From Roseateles sp. (GTDB taxonomy: Bacteria > Pseudomonadota > Gammaproteobacteria > Burkholderiales > Burkholderiaceae_C): DNA of 64,000 nucleotides. The position numbers and the translations under genes are program-made. The notes beneath the pieces were generated by a model. That model saw only the letters and a program-made list of their open reading frames with translations, did no database searches and was not told where the DNA came from. Each line of letters begins with the position of its first letter. Within the stretch, counting starts at the first letter, position 1. Shown here one piece after another: positions 35,469 through 43,847 of the stretch. The stretch lies in contig JAEUPJ010000029.1 in assembly GCA_016790285.1 (NCBI GenBank), positions 1 through 64,000 on the forward strand. The letters run 5' to 3'.

Positions 35469-37244
35469 TCAGCTGCCGTCGGTGGCCTCGGGCAGGGTGG
35501 GCAGCCAGCGCAGCGCGACGGCGTCGGCCCGCACCTGGACCCAGGCCGTGACGAGCAGCCCCAGCGCCCAGATGGCGAACATCGTCAGCGGCCGCGCCTG
35601 GGTCTCGTGCAGCGCCAACCAGGCGAGTGCGGCGGCCAGCGGCAGCATGGCCAGGCTGTAGGACCACCGTTCGGCGATGGCCAGGTTGTTCATGACAGGC
35701 CGGCACAGCCACAGGACAGGGCCCGGCGCTTGCAGGCGGCCGCTGAACACGGCCGCACTGCCCAGCATCCACGCCAGGCCGATGAACACGGCGCTGGCCG
35801 TCGGCATCCATGGGCCGAGGGCCGCATCGAAGAGGTAGCCCACCAAGGGCGCGATGCTGGCGAGCACCAGGCCGTGCATGGCCTCCAGCGGCCAGGCGAC
35901 GAAGAGCCCCACCAGCGCGAAGCCGGCGCTCGCCCAGCCCCAGGCCCAGTCGGGCAGCAGGGCGAGCACGGGGCTGGCGCGCAGGTCGGCACTGCCGTCG
36001 GCAGCCATGTATGCGAGCCAGGCGGCAAACAGCAGCCACACCAGTGCCAGCCCTGGCTGCATGCGGTGCTGCCGCCAGGTCACGAGCGGCAGTGCCCGGT
36101 GGCGCTCGCCCGACGACAGCCGCGGGCCCGTGTTGACGAAGGCGCCCAGGAACACGCCCAGCACCATGCACCCGCAGATGCAGGCCAGCCAATACAAGGT
36201 CTGCCCCAGGGCAGCACCGCCCTGGCCTGACTGCAGCCAGGCGGCGCCGCCTACCAGCAGCGTGCACAGGCCCGCACGCATCCACAGGCCGCGCTTGATG
36301 TGCTCTTGCAACCAGCGCTGGGCCTGCAGGTCCAGGCCCAGACGGCGCAGCGTGGCCGGGCCCAGGGCGCCGTGAAGGCGGGCCAGCGCCGGGTGCAGCA
36401 TCAGCAGGACGGCATGCAGCAGCCACCAGCGGCGGGCGCCGTTCAACTGCGCCAGCCGCAGCAGGGGTTCGGCGGCCGTGCGCAGCGCCGGGTCGACCGG
36501 CGGCGGCAGGCGTTCGGCCAGCGCGGCCTGCACGGCATGCGCCAGCGCCGGGCCGATGAGGCGCTCGGTGCGGAAGTCACCCTGCCAGCCGAAGTGGGCG
36601 TCGAGTGCCGCGGCGAGGCGGTCGGGCAACTGCGGCAGATTCACCAGCCATCGCGCGAACGCGGCGGAGAACTCGGCATGCCGGGCCAGCGGCTGCTCGT
36701 CCAGCGTGTGGCGCACCGCGGGCCAGGCCTGCAGCAGGGCGGCCTCGCCGTCGCGCCGCCAGGCCAGCTCCAGCAGGTCGATCAGGGCCTGGGGCGCGAC
36801 GGCAACCGCGACGGCGTCGGCCGGCACCTCGCCAGCAGGCGTGAGCGGTGCTGGCTCGGGTGAGGCCGCCGGCGCCGTGGCCACAAGCGGTGGTGACGAC
36901 GCGGGCGCCTGCGCGAGTGGTGGGACCTCGGGCGGGCCTTCGAGGGCATGCCCGGTCGTCGGCTCGCCGTGGAGCCCTGCAGGCAACTCGGGTGGCGACG
37001 CGGACGGCAACTCGGCCGGCAACTCTGGCGGCAACTCAGTCGGCGGGGGCGCCTCCTGCTGCTCGCGTTCCCGCTCCCACGCCGCCCATTGCTGCACGCG
37101 CTCGTAGGCGCCGCGCAGGGCCTGGTAGGCCTGGGCGTCGTCGTCGGGCCGCGTGGCCTTCAGCTTGAGCGCATAGGCCTTCTTGATGGCCGTGAGCTGT
37201 GTCGTCGGCGCGATGCCCAGCAGGGCCCAGTCTTCATCCCACAT
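35469..37244 (-). CDS. J-domain membrane protein, likely partner of HscC
   Basis: A 591-residue protein. Residues 1-55 are a J-like domain (WALLGIAPTTQLTAIKKAYALKLKATRPDDDAQAYQALRGAYERVQQW) in which the HPD tripeptide reads RPD (32-34). A Pro/Glu-rich linker follows (about 60-165), then a soluble helical part and at least six hydrophobic helices in the C-terminal half. It starts 8 bases after hscC, in one operon, mirroring E. coli hscC with djlB/djlC. It probably recruits HscC to the inner membrane; the altered tripeptide may change how it stimulates ATP hydrolysis. Confidence 0.8.
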   Translation of the reverse strand: MWDEDWALLGIAPTTQLTAIKKAYALKLKATRPDDDAQAYQALRGAYERVQQWAAWEREREQQEAPPPTELPPELPAELPSASPPELPAGLHGEPTTGHALEGPPEVPPLAQAPASSPPLVATAPAASPEPAPLTPAGEVPADAVAVAVAPQALIDLLELAWRRDGEAALLQAWPAVRHTLDEQPLARHAEFSAAFARWLVNLPQLPDRLAAALDAHFGWQGDFRTERLIGPALAHAVQAALAERLPPPVDPALRTAAEPLLRLAQLNGARRWWLLHAVLLMLHPALARLHGALGPATLRRLGLDLQAQRWLQEHIKRGLWMRAGLCTLLVGGAAWLQSGQGGAALGQTLYWLACICGCMVLGVFLGAFVNTGPRLSSGERHRALPLVTWRQHRMQPGLALVWLLFAAWLAYMAADGSADLRASPVLALLPDWAWGWASAGFALVGLFVAWPLEAMHGLVLASIAPLVGYLFDAALGPWMPTASAVFIGLAWMLGSAAVFSGRLQAPGPVLWLCRPVMNNLAIAERWSYSLAMLPLAAALAWLALHETQARPLTMFAIWALGLLVTAWVQVRADAVALRWLPTLPEATDGS

Positions 37245-37252
37245 CGTGCGGC

Positions 37253-38965
37253 TCAGAAGCGGAAGGTGGTGTCGATGCTGTCCAGCGCTTCCTTGAACTG
37301 CTGGCGGGCCGAGCGGATGAGCCGGGCGTCCTGCGTCTGCAGCACGGCCTCGAACTGGGCCAGCCAGTCCTGCAGCATCACGCGGTCGTTGCCCAGGCGG
37401 TCCTCGAACAGGCGCTTGGCGCGCTCGATCAGGTAGCGGTTGTCCTGCTCGTCGCGCGGGTGGCGCTTGAGGGCCTGCAGCCGCTCGCGCGTGGCCGCGA
37501 TCTCGGCCGGGCTCAGGCGCGCGCCCTGGCTCTCGATGAGCAGCTCGTGCCGCTCGCCGCCGGGCAGCTCGCGCGCCTCCACCTCCAGCAGCCCGTTGGC
37601 GTCGTAGGTGAAGCGCACTTCCACGCCAGCCTGGCCGGCCGGCGCCGGCTTCACCGGGATCTCGAGCCGGCCCAGGCTCAGGTTCTCGGAGCCCACGGGC
37701 GATTCACCCTGGCGCACGTCCACGAGGATCTGGCGCTGCTGGTCGGCGACGGTGTGATAGCGCTCCACGCGCGACACGGGCACCGGCGTGTTGCGCTCGA
37801 TGATGGGCGAGAAGCGGTCGTTGACCATGCGGTCGCCCACGGGCGTGGCCGCGATGATGCCGAGCGAATAGGGCATCACGTCGGTCAGCACCACGTCATC
37901 CAGCGCGGCGTCGCGCGCCTTCAGCCCGGCTTGCACGGCCGCGCCCATCGCAATGGCGAGGTCGGGGTCGAGGGTGCGCAGCGGCAGGCGCTGGAAGAGG
38001 CGGGTGACGAGCTGGCGCACCATCGGCATGCGGGTCGCGCCGCCCACCAGCACCACGTCGGCGAGGCCGGCGGGGTCGAGCTGGGCGTCGGCGAGGGCGC
38101 GCTCGATGGGGCGGCGCAGGCGCTGCAGCAGCTCCTGCGAGGCCGCCTCGAAGTCGGCGCGGGTGAGCGTGGCGGTCAGCGGGCGGTCACGCCAGACGGT
38201 GCGCAGCTCGGTGCTGTCGCGCTCACCCAGGTCGCGCTTGGCCTGCTCGGCCAGCCGCCACCAGGTTTCGCTGGCCAGCCAGGCCTCGCGCTCGTCGGCG
38301 GCAAGGCCCTCGGCCTGCCGGGCCACCAGCTGGGCGATGGCGCGGCTGAAGTCTTCGCCGCCCAATCGGGTATCCCCGGCGCTGGCCCGCACCTCGACGA
38401 CGCCGTCGAAGTACTCCAGCACCGACACGTCGAAGGTGCCGCCGCCCAGGTCGAAGATCAGGAAGCTGCTGTGCTCCGGCCGCTGCTGCAGGCCGTAGGC
38501 CAGGCCCGCTGCGGTGGGTTCGTTGAGCAGGCGTTCGACCTTGAGCCCGGCGATCTCGCCCGCGGTGCGCGTGGCACGGCGCTGGGCTTCGTTGAAGTAG
38601 GCCGGCACCGTGATGACCGCCTCGGTCACGGGCTCACCCAGGAAGGCCTCGGCATCGGCCTTCAGGGCCTGCAGCACCAGGGCCGACAGTTCCTCCGCAC
38701 GCAGCGTCTTCTCGTGCGCGCCGGTCTTGAGCGTCAGCTGCTTGTCGCTGCCCATCCAGCGCTTGAACGCCAGCGCGGTGGACTGCGCATGCAGCCCGGC
38801 GCGCTCGCGGGCGGCCAGACCCACCAGGGTGTGGCCCTGCTCGTCCAGGCTGACGGCCGAGGGTGTGAGGTAGTCCCCGTGGGCATTGGGGATCAGCACC
38901 GGCGCGCCGTCACGGAACACGGCTGCCGCGCTGTGCGTGGTGCCCAGGTCGATGCCCAGGATCAT
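37253..38965 (-). CDS. hscC: Hsp70 family chaperone HscC
   Basis: A 570-residue Hsp70. ATP-binding motifs are IDLGTTHS at 4-11, [30 protein letters not shown] and [15 protein letters not shown]; the substrate-binding part is short, with the C-terminal lid reduced. The [36 protein letters not shown] linker region and overall size match HscC rather than DnaK or HscA. HscC is a specialised Hsp70 that works with DjlB/DjlC-like J-proteins; such a gene follows at once. Confidence 0.92.
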   Translation of the reverse strand: MILGIDLGTTHSAAAVFRDGAPVLIPNAHGDYLTPSAVSLDEQGHTLVGLAARERAGLHAQSTALAFKRWMGSDKQLTLKTGAHEKTLRAEELSALVLQALKADAEAFLGEPVTEAVITVPAYFNEAQRRATRTAGEIAGLKVERLLNEPTAAGLAYGLQQRPEHSSFLIFDLGGGTFDVSVLEYFDGVVEVRASAGDTRLGGEDFSRAIAQLVARQAEGLAADEREAWLASETWWRLAEQAKRDLGERDSTELRTVWRDRPLTATLTRADFEAASQELLQRLRRPIERALADAQLDPAGLADVVLVGGATRMPMVRQLVTRLFQRLPLRTLDPDLAIAMGAAVQAGLKARDAALDDVVLTDVMPYSLGIIAATPVGDRMVNDRFSPIIERNTPVPVSRVERYHTVADQQRQILVDVRQGESPVGSENLSLGRLEIPVKPAPAGQAGVEVRFTYDANGLLEVEARELPGGERHELLIESQGARLSPAEIAATRERLQALKRHPRDEQDNRYLIERAKRLFEDRLGNDRVMLQDWLAQFEAVLQTQDARLIRSARQQFKEALDSIDTTFRF

Positions 38966-39021
38966 GAGATGGAACCTCCCGTCGAAACGGGTGCGAGCTT
39001 ACCGGCTGCTGCGCGCTGTTC

Positions 39022-39474
39022 TCAGGGCTTGGGCTTGATCAACTTAGGGTGCCACTCGTTCACCGCCAGCAGCGCCGCCGAACCGTAGTGCTTGTGCAGC
39101 TCGGCCACCATCTCGCCGTTGATGATGACGGGGTCGGTGTCCACGGCCTTGCGGGCCACCTCCAGGTCCGACGTGGCGAAGATGAAGAGGCCGCGCCAGC
39201 CGTCCACGCCGTCGAAGGGGCCGGCGTAGGCCAGCAGCCCTTCCTTGGCCAGGCGCTGCATGTTGGCGAAGTGGCCCTTGAACATCTCGTCGCGCGCCGG
39301 GCCGTCGGGCATGCGCTTGGGGCCCGTCTTGAGCAGCACGAACACATACCCGCGCAGGCCGTTGTCGTTGGCGCCCCAGGCCTGGGCCTTGGCGGCGTCG
39401 TAGGCGGGCGCTTCCTGGGCATGGGCGGACAGGCTGGCCAGGAGGGCGAGGGCACAGGCGGCGATTCGGTTCAT
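39022..39474 (-). CDS. Exported YciI-like protein
   Basis: A 150-residue protein: signal peptide (MNRIAACALALLASLSAHAQ) and a YCII-type dimeric alpha-beta domain (YVFVLLKTGPKRMPDGPARDEMFKGHFANMQRLAKEGLLAYAGPF, then LFIFATSDLEVARKAVDTDPVI). The domain is usually cytoplasmic and without agreed function; here it is exported. The chosen ATG 39474 gives the signal peptide; a longer in-frame start does not. Divergent from the VOC gene. Confidence 0.8.
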   Translation of the reverse strand: MNRIAACALALLASLSAHAQEAPAYDAAKAQAWGANDNGLRGYVFVLLKTGPKRMPDGPARDEMFKGHFANMQRLAKEGLLAYAGPFDGVDGWRGLFIFATSDLEVARKAVDTDPVIINGEMVAELHKHYGSAALLAVNEWHPKLIKPKP

Positions 39475-39538
39475 GGTGTGGCGGCTCGGCAGTGGCGGTG
39501 AGAGGATTGCACCGCATCCCGGCTCCGCGAGCACCACG

Positions 39539-39997
39539 ATGAAACCCACCCCACCCGGCTGGCCGCGACTGTCTTCGGCCCTGTACTGCGAAAACGCGCG
39601 CGAGGCGATCGCCTGGTACCAGCGCGCCTTCGGCTTCACCGTCGAGATCATCGTGGACGCGCCCGACGGCAGCGTCATGCACAGCGAGATCCGCTATGGC
39701 GAGGCCATGGTCATGGTGTCTGAAGGAGGTGCGGCGCATGCCGCCCGCTTCGGCGTGACCGGACGCGCGCCGAAGGTGGCGGGCGGCATCAACACGCAGA
39801 TGCTTTTCCTGTATGTGGACGACGTCGACGCCCACTGCGCGCAGGCCCGTGCCGCGGGCGCGACGGTGACCATGGACCTCACCGACAACGACTACGGAGC
39901 CGACTACTGGTGCGACCGCAGCTATGGCTGCGTCGACCCCGACGGCCACCTGTGGTGGTTCAGCCAGCGGCTGCGCAACCCGCCCGGCGCGGCCTGA
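39539..39997 (+). CDS. VOC family (glyoxalase/bleomycin resistance-like) protein
   Basis: A 152-residue protein with two beta-alpha-beta-beta-beta halves of the vicinal oxygen chelate fold: LSSALYCENAREAIAWYQRAFGF, EIRYGEAMVMVSEG, then MLFLYVDDVDAHCAQARAAGATVTMDLTDNDYG and RSYGCVDPDGHLWWF. The GxRDPDGH-like end (CVDPDGHLW) is typical of the PhnB/glyoxalase-like group. The substrate is unknown. A GST gene follows 18 bases downstream, so the two may be cotranscribed. Confidence 0.85.
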   Translation: MKPTPPGWPRLSSALYCENAREAIAWYQRAFGFTVEIIVDAPDGSVMHSEIRYGEAMVMVSEGGAAHAARFGVTGRAPKVAGGINTQMLFLYVDDVDAHCAQARAAGATVTMDLTDNDYGADYWCDRSYGCVDPDGHLWWFSQRLRNPPGAA

Positions 39998-40015
39998 GCT
40001 GAGACACTCGTCGCC

Positions 40016-40630
40016 ATGAAACTCCTCGGCCGCCTCACCTCCATCAACGTCCGCAAGGTCATGTGGACCGCCGCCCAGCTCGGGCTCGACCTCGACCGCG
40101 AGGACTGGGGTGCGGGCTTTCGGTCACCGCAGGAACCCGGTTACCTGGCGCTCAACCCCAACGGCCTCATCCCCGTGCTGCTGGACGGCGACTTCGCGCT
40201 CTGGGAGAGCAACACCATCTGCCGCTACCTCGCCGCGAAGGCGGGCGACACCCTGCTGCTGCCCGCCGAGCCGCAGGCCCGCGCGCGGGTGGAGCAGTGG
40301 ATGGACTGGCAGGCGGGCGAGCTCAACAACAGCTGGCGCGTGGCCTTCATGGCCCTGGTGCGCGGCCAGCCGGCCACGCCCGAGGCCATCGCAGCCGGCG
40401 TGAAGGGCTGGAACCACCACATGGGGCTGCTGGATGCCCACCTCACGCGCAGCGGCGCACACGTGTGCGGCGAGGCCTTCACGCTGGCGGACGTGGTGCT
40501 CGGCTTGTCCACGCAGCGCTGGCTGAATGCGCCGATCGAGCGGGCCTCGCTGCCTGCGGTCCAGGCGTGGATGCAGCGGCTGGCCGCCCGGCCGGGCTTT
40601 GCCGAGTTCGTGGACAACGGCATGCCTTGA
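40016..40630 (+). CDS. Glutathione S-transferase family protein
   Basis: A 204-residue GST: a thioredoxin-like N-terminal domain (MKLLGRLTSINVRKVMWTAAQLGLDLDR ... NPNGLIPVLLDGDFALWESNTICRYLA, with the conserved cis-Pro and the ES glutathione-binding pair) and an all-helical C-terminal domain (WMDWQAGELNNSW ... FTLADVVLGLSTQRW). It probably conjugates glutathione to electrophiles. Close behind the VOC gene. Confidence 0.9.
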   Translation: MKLLGRLTSINVRKVMWTAAQLGLDLDREDWGAGFRSPQEPGYLALNPNGLIPVLLDGDFALWESNTICRYLAAKAGDTLLLPAEPQARARVEQWMDWQAGELNNSWRVAFMALVRGQPATPEAIAAGVKGWNHHMGLLDAHLTRSGAHVCGEAFTLADVVLGLSTQRWLNAPIERASLPAVQAWMQRLAARPGFAEFVDNGMP

Positions 40631-40639
40631 CCCAGGCCG

Positions 40640-41554
40640 TCAGGGCCGAGGCGCGGCGCGGCGGTCGAGCAGCTGCTTCGCGTCCTGCAGGGCGGCGGCG
40701 ATCTGGGCCTGGGTCGGTGGTGTGGACATGTGCAGCTGGCCTTGCCTGAGCAGCGACTCCGCGATGCCCCGGGCCTGCGGGTGCTCAGGCAGGCCCGCGT
40801 AGGCCATCAGGAAGGTCAGCCGCTCGGCGTCGGTGAGGCCCCAGTCCGGGTGGGAGGTCGCGGCATTGACGAGGCTCTGGGCGTCGCCCGACTGTGCGTC
40901 GCGGCGCATGGCCTCGGCCACTTCCCGCCGCTCGCTGGCGCTCAGGTCGCCCGGGAAGGCGGCGGCTGCATAGGCCGACGCCGCCTCCGGCACGCCAGCC
41001 CGCATGGCCCGTGATGCGAGTGCCGCCAAGCCGGCGCGGTGCTGGGCCGTGATGGTCTGGCACAGCCGCGCCTCGGCGTCGGCCTCCACCATCAGCTGCG
41101 TCATCATGTCGGGCGACACGCCCTGGTTGCGCAGCGTCTCGACACTGTGCCGCCGCCCCTCGTTGGACGCGCACTGCCGCAGCCACAGCACGGCCTGCCA
41201 GGCGGCGTGCGGGTCGCTGCCGGCCTGGGCGCGCTCGATGTGGGGGCCATAACCTTCCGCGCCGATGCGGCGTGGCGCAGCAGCGTTCCCAACGGCACTC
41301 CCAGCGGCGGCTGGCAAGACGGGACGGGCGGAGGCGGCCACGCTGGCGGCCACGCTGGCGGCCACCGGTGCCGGAGGCAGATTCAACGCCAGTGGCGCGA
41401 CCGGCTCGGCCGGTGCGTCGGCGGTGACCGGGGGCGCGGTGGGGCTCAGCGCCACCCAGGCGGCCGCGAGCGCGATGCCCACGACCCCGGCGACGAGCAG
41501 CGGCTTTCGTCGGCGACGTTGAACCGCGCCGGGGTCGGCGCCAGCGGGCTTCAC
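40640..41554 (-). CDS. Membrane-anchored protein of unknown function
   Basis: I do not recognise this 304-residue protein. After a short basic N terminus (VKPAGADPGAVQRRRRKP) there is one hydrophobic helix (LLVAGVVGIALAAAWVAL), a Pro/Ala-rich linker with three repeats of ASVA, and a C-terminal helical domain with two cysteines (QCASNE, RLCQTI). That layout is a periplasmic domain on a membrane stalk. The GTG start at 41554 overlaps the upstream stop codon (ATGTGA), so it is translationally coupled to that gene. Confidence 0.65.
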   Translation of the reverse strand: MKPAGADPGAVQRRRRKPLLVAGVVGIALAAAWVALSPTAPPVTADAPAEPVAPLALNLPPAPVAASVAASVAASARPVLPAAAGSAVGNAAAPRRIGAEGYGPHIERAQAGSDPHAAWQAVLWLRQCASNEGRRHSVETLRNQGVSPDMMTQLMVEADAEARLCQTITAQHRAGLAALASRAMRAGVPEAASAYAAAAFPGDLSASERREVAEAMRRDAQSGDAQSLVNAATSHPDWGLTDAERLTFLMAYAGLPEHPQARGIAESLLRQGQLHMSTPPTQAQIAAALQDAKQLLDRRAAPRP

Positions 41555-41973
41555 ATCACGATGCCGAAATTGAACTTGCGCGCCGGGCTCGCGCCGGTCT
41601 GTGCGAAGGCCAGGGCTGCGTCGAGCTCGGCGACGACGTCGTCGTGCTGGTTCGACAGCAGCCCGAAGCGGACCTTGTGCTCGGCGATGTGCCGGCGCAG
41701 CCCCTGCAGCAGGGCCATGGCGGCGGGGGTGTCGATCCATGCGCCTTGCTGGGCCATCAGCTCGGTGGTGGACGTCATCCCGTCGGGCAACGCCAGCTCG
41801 TCCATGTTGAAGCGCAGGTCGGTCGTGTCGCAGATCGACAGGAACGGCGTCAGGCCCAACTGCTTGCTGAGCTTGTCCAGCTTGTCGGCATGCTTGTACA
41901 GGGCCGCGTAGTCAGCCTCCTCGGACGTCACCTGCCCGGACTCGAGCACATTGGCCCACAAGACGGTACTCAT
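41551..41973 (-). CDS. Small cytoplasmic protein of unknown function
   Basis: A 140-residue protein, family not named here. It reads VLWANVLESGQVTSEEADYAALYKHADKLDKLSKQLGLTPFLSICDTTDLRFN and ends with KFNFGIVM. Mixed alpha/beta with no signal or membrane segment. ATG 41973 is chosen over an earlier in-frame start for its fit with conserved-looking residues. It is the first gene of a two-gene unit with the membrane-anchored protein, with overlapping stop and start. Confidence 0.65.
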   Translation of the reverse strand: MSTVLWANVLESGQVTSEEADYAALYKHADKLDKLSKQLGLTPFLSICDTTDLRFNMDELALPDGMTSTTELMAQQGAWIDTPAAMALLQGLRRHIAEHKVRFGLLSNQHDDVVAELDAALAFAQTGASPARKFNFGIVM

Positions 41974-42048
41974 CGGTTGGGTTCCCTGGGGTTGTAGAAC
42001 AAGCACGGCCCGGCGCCAGGGCCGCCGGGCCGATGATAGTCAGCGGGA

Positions 42049-43581
42049 TCAGCCCAGGCGCACCGGCACGAAGATCTGCTGGCCGTCGCGCGAGACGAGC
42101 AGGGCGACCTGCTTGGGCTTGTCCTTCATGGCGTCGCGCACCTGGTCGATGTCCTTCACCGGCTTGCCGTTCAGGGCCAGCAGCACATCGCCGGGCTGGA
42201 CGCCGGCGAGCTGGGCGGGGCCGGTCACGCGCTCAATGAGCAGCCCATGGTCCAGCCCCGAGCCGCGCAGCTCCTGGCGCTCCAGCGGGCGCAGCGCCAG
42301 GCCCAGCGAGCCGCGTTCGGGCGCGGCGCTGGCCTCCTGCGTGTCCTTGTCGGCGCGGCCCAGGCTCACGGTCTCGCTCAGGCGGGACTTGTCGCGCCAG
42401 ATCTCCAACTTGAGCTTGTCGCCCGGGCGGGCCAGGCCCACGCGGCTGGAGACGTCGCCGGCCACGCGCACGGGCTCGCCGTCCAGTGCCGTGATCACGT
42501 CGCCCGCCTTCAGCCCGGCCTTGGCCGCGGCGCTGTCGGGCATGACGCTGGAGACGAGCGCACCGTCCGGGGCATTCAGGCCGAACGAGGCGGCCAGCGG
42601 CGCCGACAGGTCCTGCAGCGTCACGCCCAGGCGCGCGTGCTCGACCTTGCCGTGGGCGACGATCTGGTCCTTCACCTTCAGCGCCACGTCCACGGGGATG
42701 GCAAACGCCAGGCCCTGGAAGCCGCCGCTTTGCGAGTAGATCTGTGCGTTGACCCCCACCACGCGGCCGGAGGCGTCGAACAGCGGGCCGCCGGAGTTGC
42801 CCGGGTTCACGGCCGCGTCGGTCTGGATGAAGGGCACCACGCTGCTGTCGCCCGGCAGCGAGCGGCCCTTGGCGCTGACGATGCCCTGCGTGGCCGTCTG
42901 CTCGAAACCGTAGGGCGCGCCGATGGCCAGCACGTAGTCGCCCACCTGCACCTGGCGCGGGTCGCCCAGCTGCACGGTGGGCAGCCCCGTGGCGTCGAGC
43001 TTGAGCACGGCGATGTCGGTGGCCGGGTCGCTGCCCAGCACCTTGGCCGAGAACTCGCGGCGGTCGCTGAGCTTGACCGTCACCTGCTTGGCGTCGCGCA
43101 CGACGTGGGCGTTGGTCAGCACGAGGCCGTCGCTGCTGATGATGAAGCCCGAGCCCTGGCCGCGGAAGGGCTGGGCGCCGGGCGGCTGCATGCGCAGGCC
43201 CGGCACGCCGCGGAAGAAGCGGAAGAAGGGGTCGTTGTCCAGGCCGCGGGCGTCGCCGTCGTCCTCGGCGCTGGCCTTGTGCAGGCCGGCCACGGTGATG
43301 CCGACGACGGCCGGGCCTTGCGTCTGCACGATGCCGCGGTAGTTGGGCAGCTGGGCGGGTGCCAGCGCCACCGCGGGCGCCGTGGCCACTGCGGCGGCCG
43401 CGGCCACGGCGGTGGGGGTCGGGCTGGCGGGTGCGTCACCGGTCGCAGTGGCGGTGCTCGGCGTCTTGGCCTGCAGCCAGCCGGGCAGCCCCCAGCCGGA
43501 GGCGGTGGTGGACAGGGTCACGCCGGCGCCGAGCAGGGCGGCGGCAGTGGCGGTGAGTGCGGTCTTGGCGGTGCGGGTCAT
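42049..43581 (-). CDS. degQ: Periplasmic Do/DegQ family serine protease
   Basis: A 510-residue HtrA protease. N-terminal signal or anchor (KTALTATAAALLGAGVTL), an Ala-rich linker, the trypsin-like domain with catalytic His159 (NAHVV), Asp189 (DIAVL) and Ser263 (GNSGGP), then two PDZ domains (about 305-400 and 420-505). It degrades and chaperones misfolded envelope proteins. ATG 43581 is chosen because GAGGAG lies 6 bases upstream. Which of DegP, DegQ or MucD it best matches cannot be settled by eye. Confidence 0.9.
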   Translation of the reverse strand: MTRTAKTALTATAAALLGAGVTLSTTASGWGLPGWLQAKTPSTATATGDAPASPTPTAVAAAAAVATAPAVALAPAQLPNYRGIVQTQGPAVVGITVAGLHKASAEDDGDARGLDNDPFFRFFRGVPGLRMQPPGAQPFRGQGSGFIISSDGLVLTNAHVVRDAKQVTVKLSDRREFSAKVLGSDPATDIAVLKLDATGLPTVQLGDPRQVQVGDYVLAIGAPYGFEQTATQGIVSAKGRSLPGDSSVVPFIQTDAAVNPGNSGGPLFDASGRVVGVNAQIYSQSGGFQGLAFAIPVDVALKVKDQIVAHGKVEHARLGVTLQDLSAPLAASFGLNAPDGALVSSVMPDSAAAKAGLKAGDVITALDGEPVRVAGDVSSRVGLARPGDKLKLEIWRDKSRLSETVSLGRADKDTQEASAAPERGSLGLALRPLERQELRGSGLDHGLLIERVTGPAQLAGVQPGDVLLALNGKPVKDIDQVRDAMKDKPKQVALLVSRDGQQIFVPVRLG

Positions 43582-43718
43582 CACGATCTCCTCGGGCATG
43601 CGGCGCAGCCCGTTGCCGGCGACTCTAGGCAGGCTGGGTGAGGGCTCGGTGAGGCGAAAGTGAGGCCAAGGTTAAGGCGCTGCGCTCCGTGACAACCCGC
43701 CCAGGACATTCCCGCCCC

Positions 43719-43760
43719 CGTCACGCGGACGCAAGTGCATGTCGCCCTGCCGCAAGTCGC
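43719..43760 (+). promoter_or_regulatory. Putative ArgR operator upstream of the plus-strand cyanophycinase gene
   Basis: TGTCGC (43740-43745) is followed by eight bases, AA (43754-43755) and five more, matching the TGTCGC-N8-AA-N5 half-site of Pseudomonas-type (AraC/XylS) ArgR. A weaker half-site, CGTCAC-N8-AA, lies exactly 21 bp upstream. The shared core ACGCAA-N-TGCATGTCGC recurs in the 51.7-kb promoter region. The site is about 90 bases before the cyanophycinase ATG. Confidence 0.65.
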
Positions 43761-43847
43761 CGTCTACCCGGCCGGCGGCGTGCTGACTACCGTGGCCACG
43801 GGGTCGAGGCTGCCGCTGTGGCGCCCCCCTGCCTTGCCTGGAATGCC

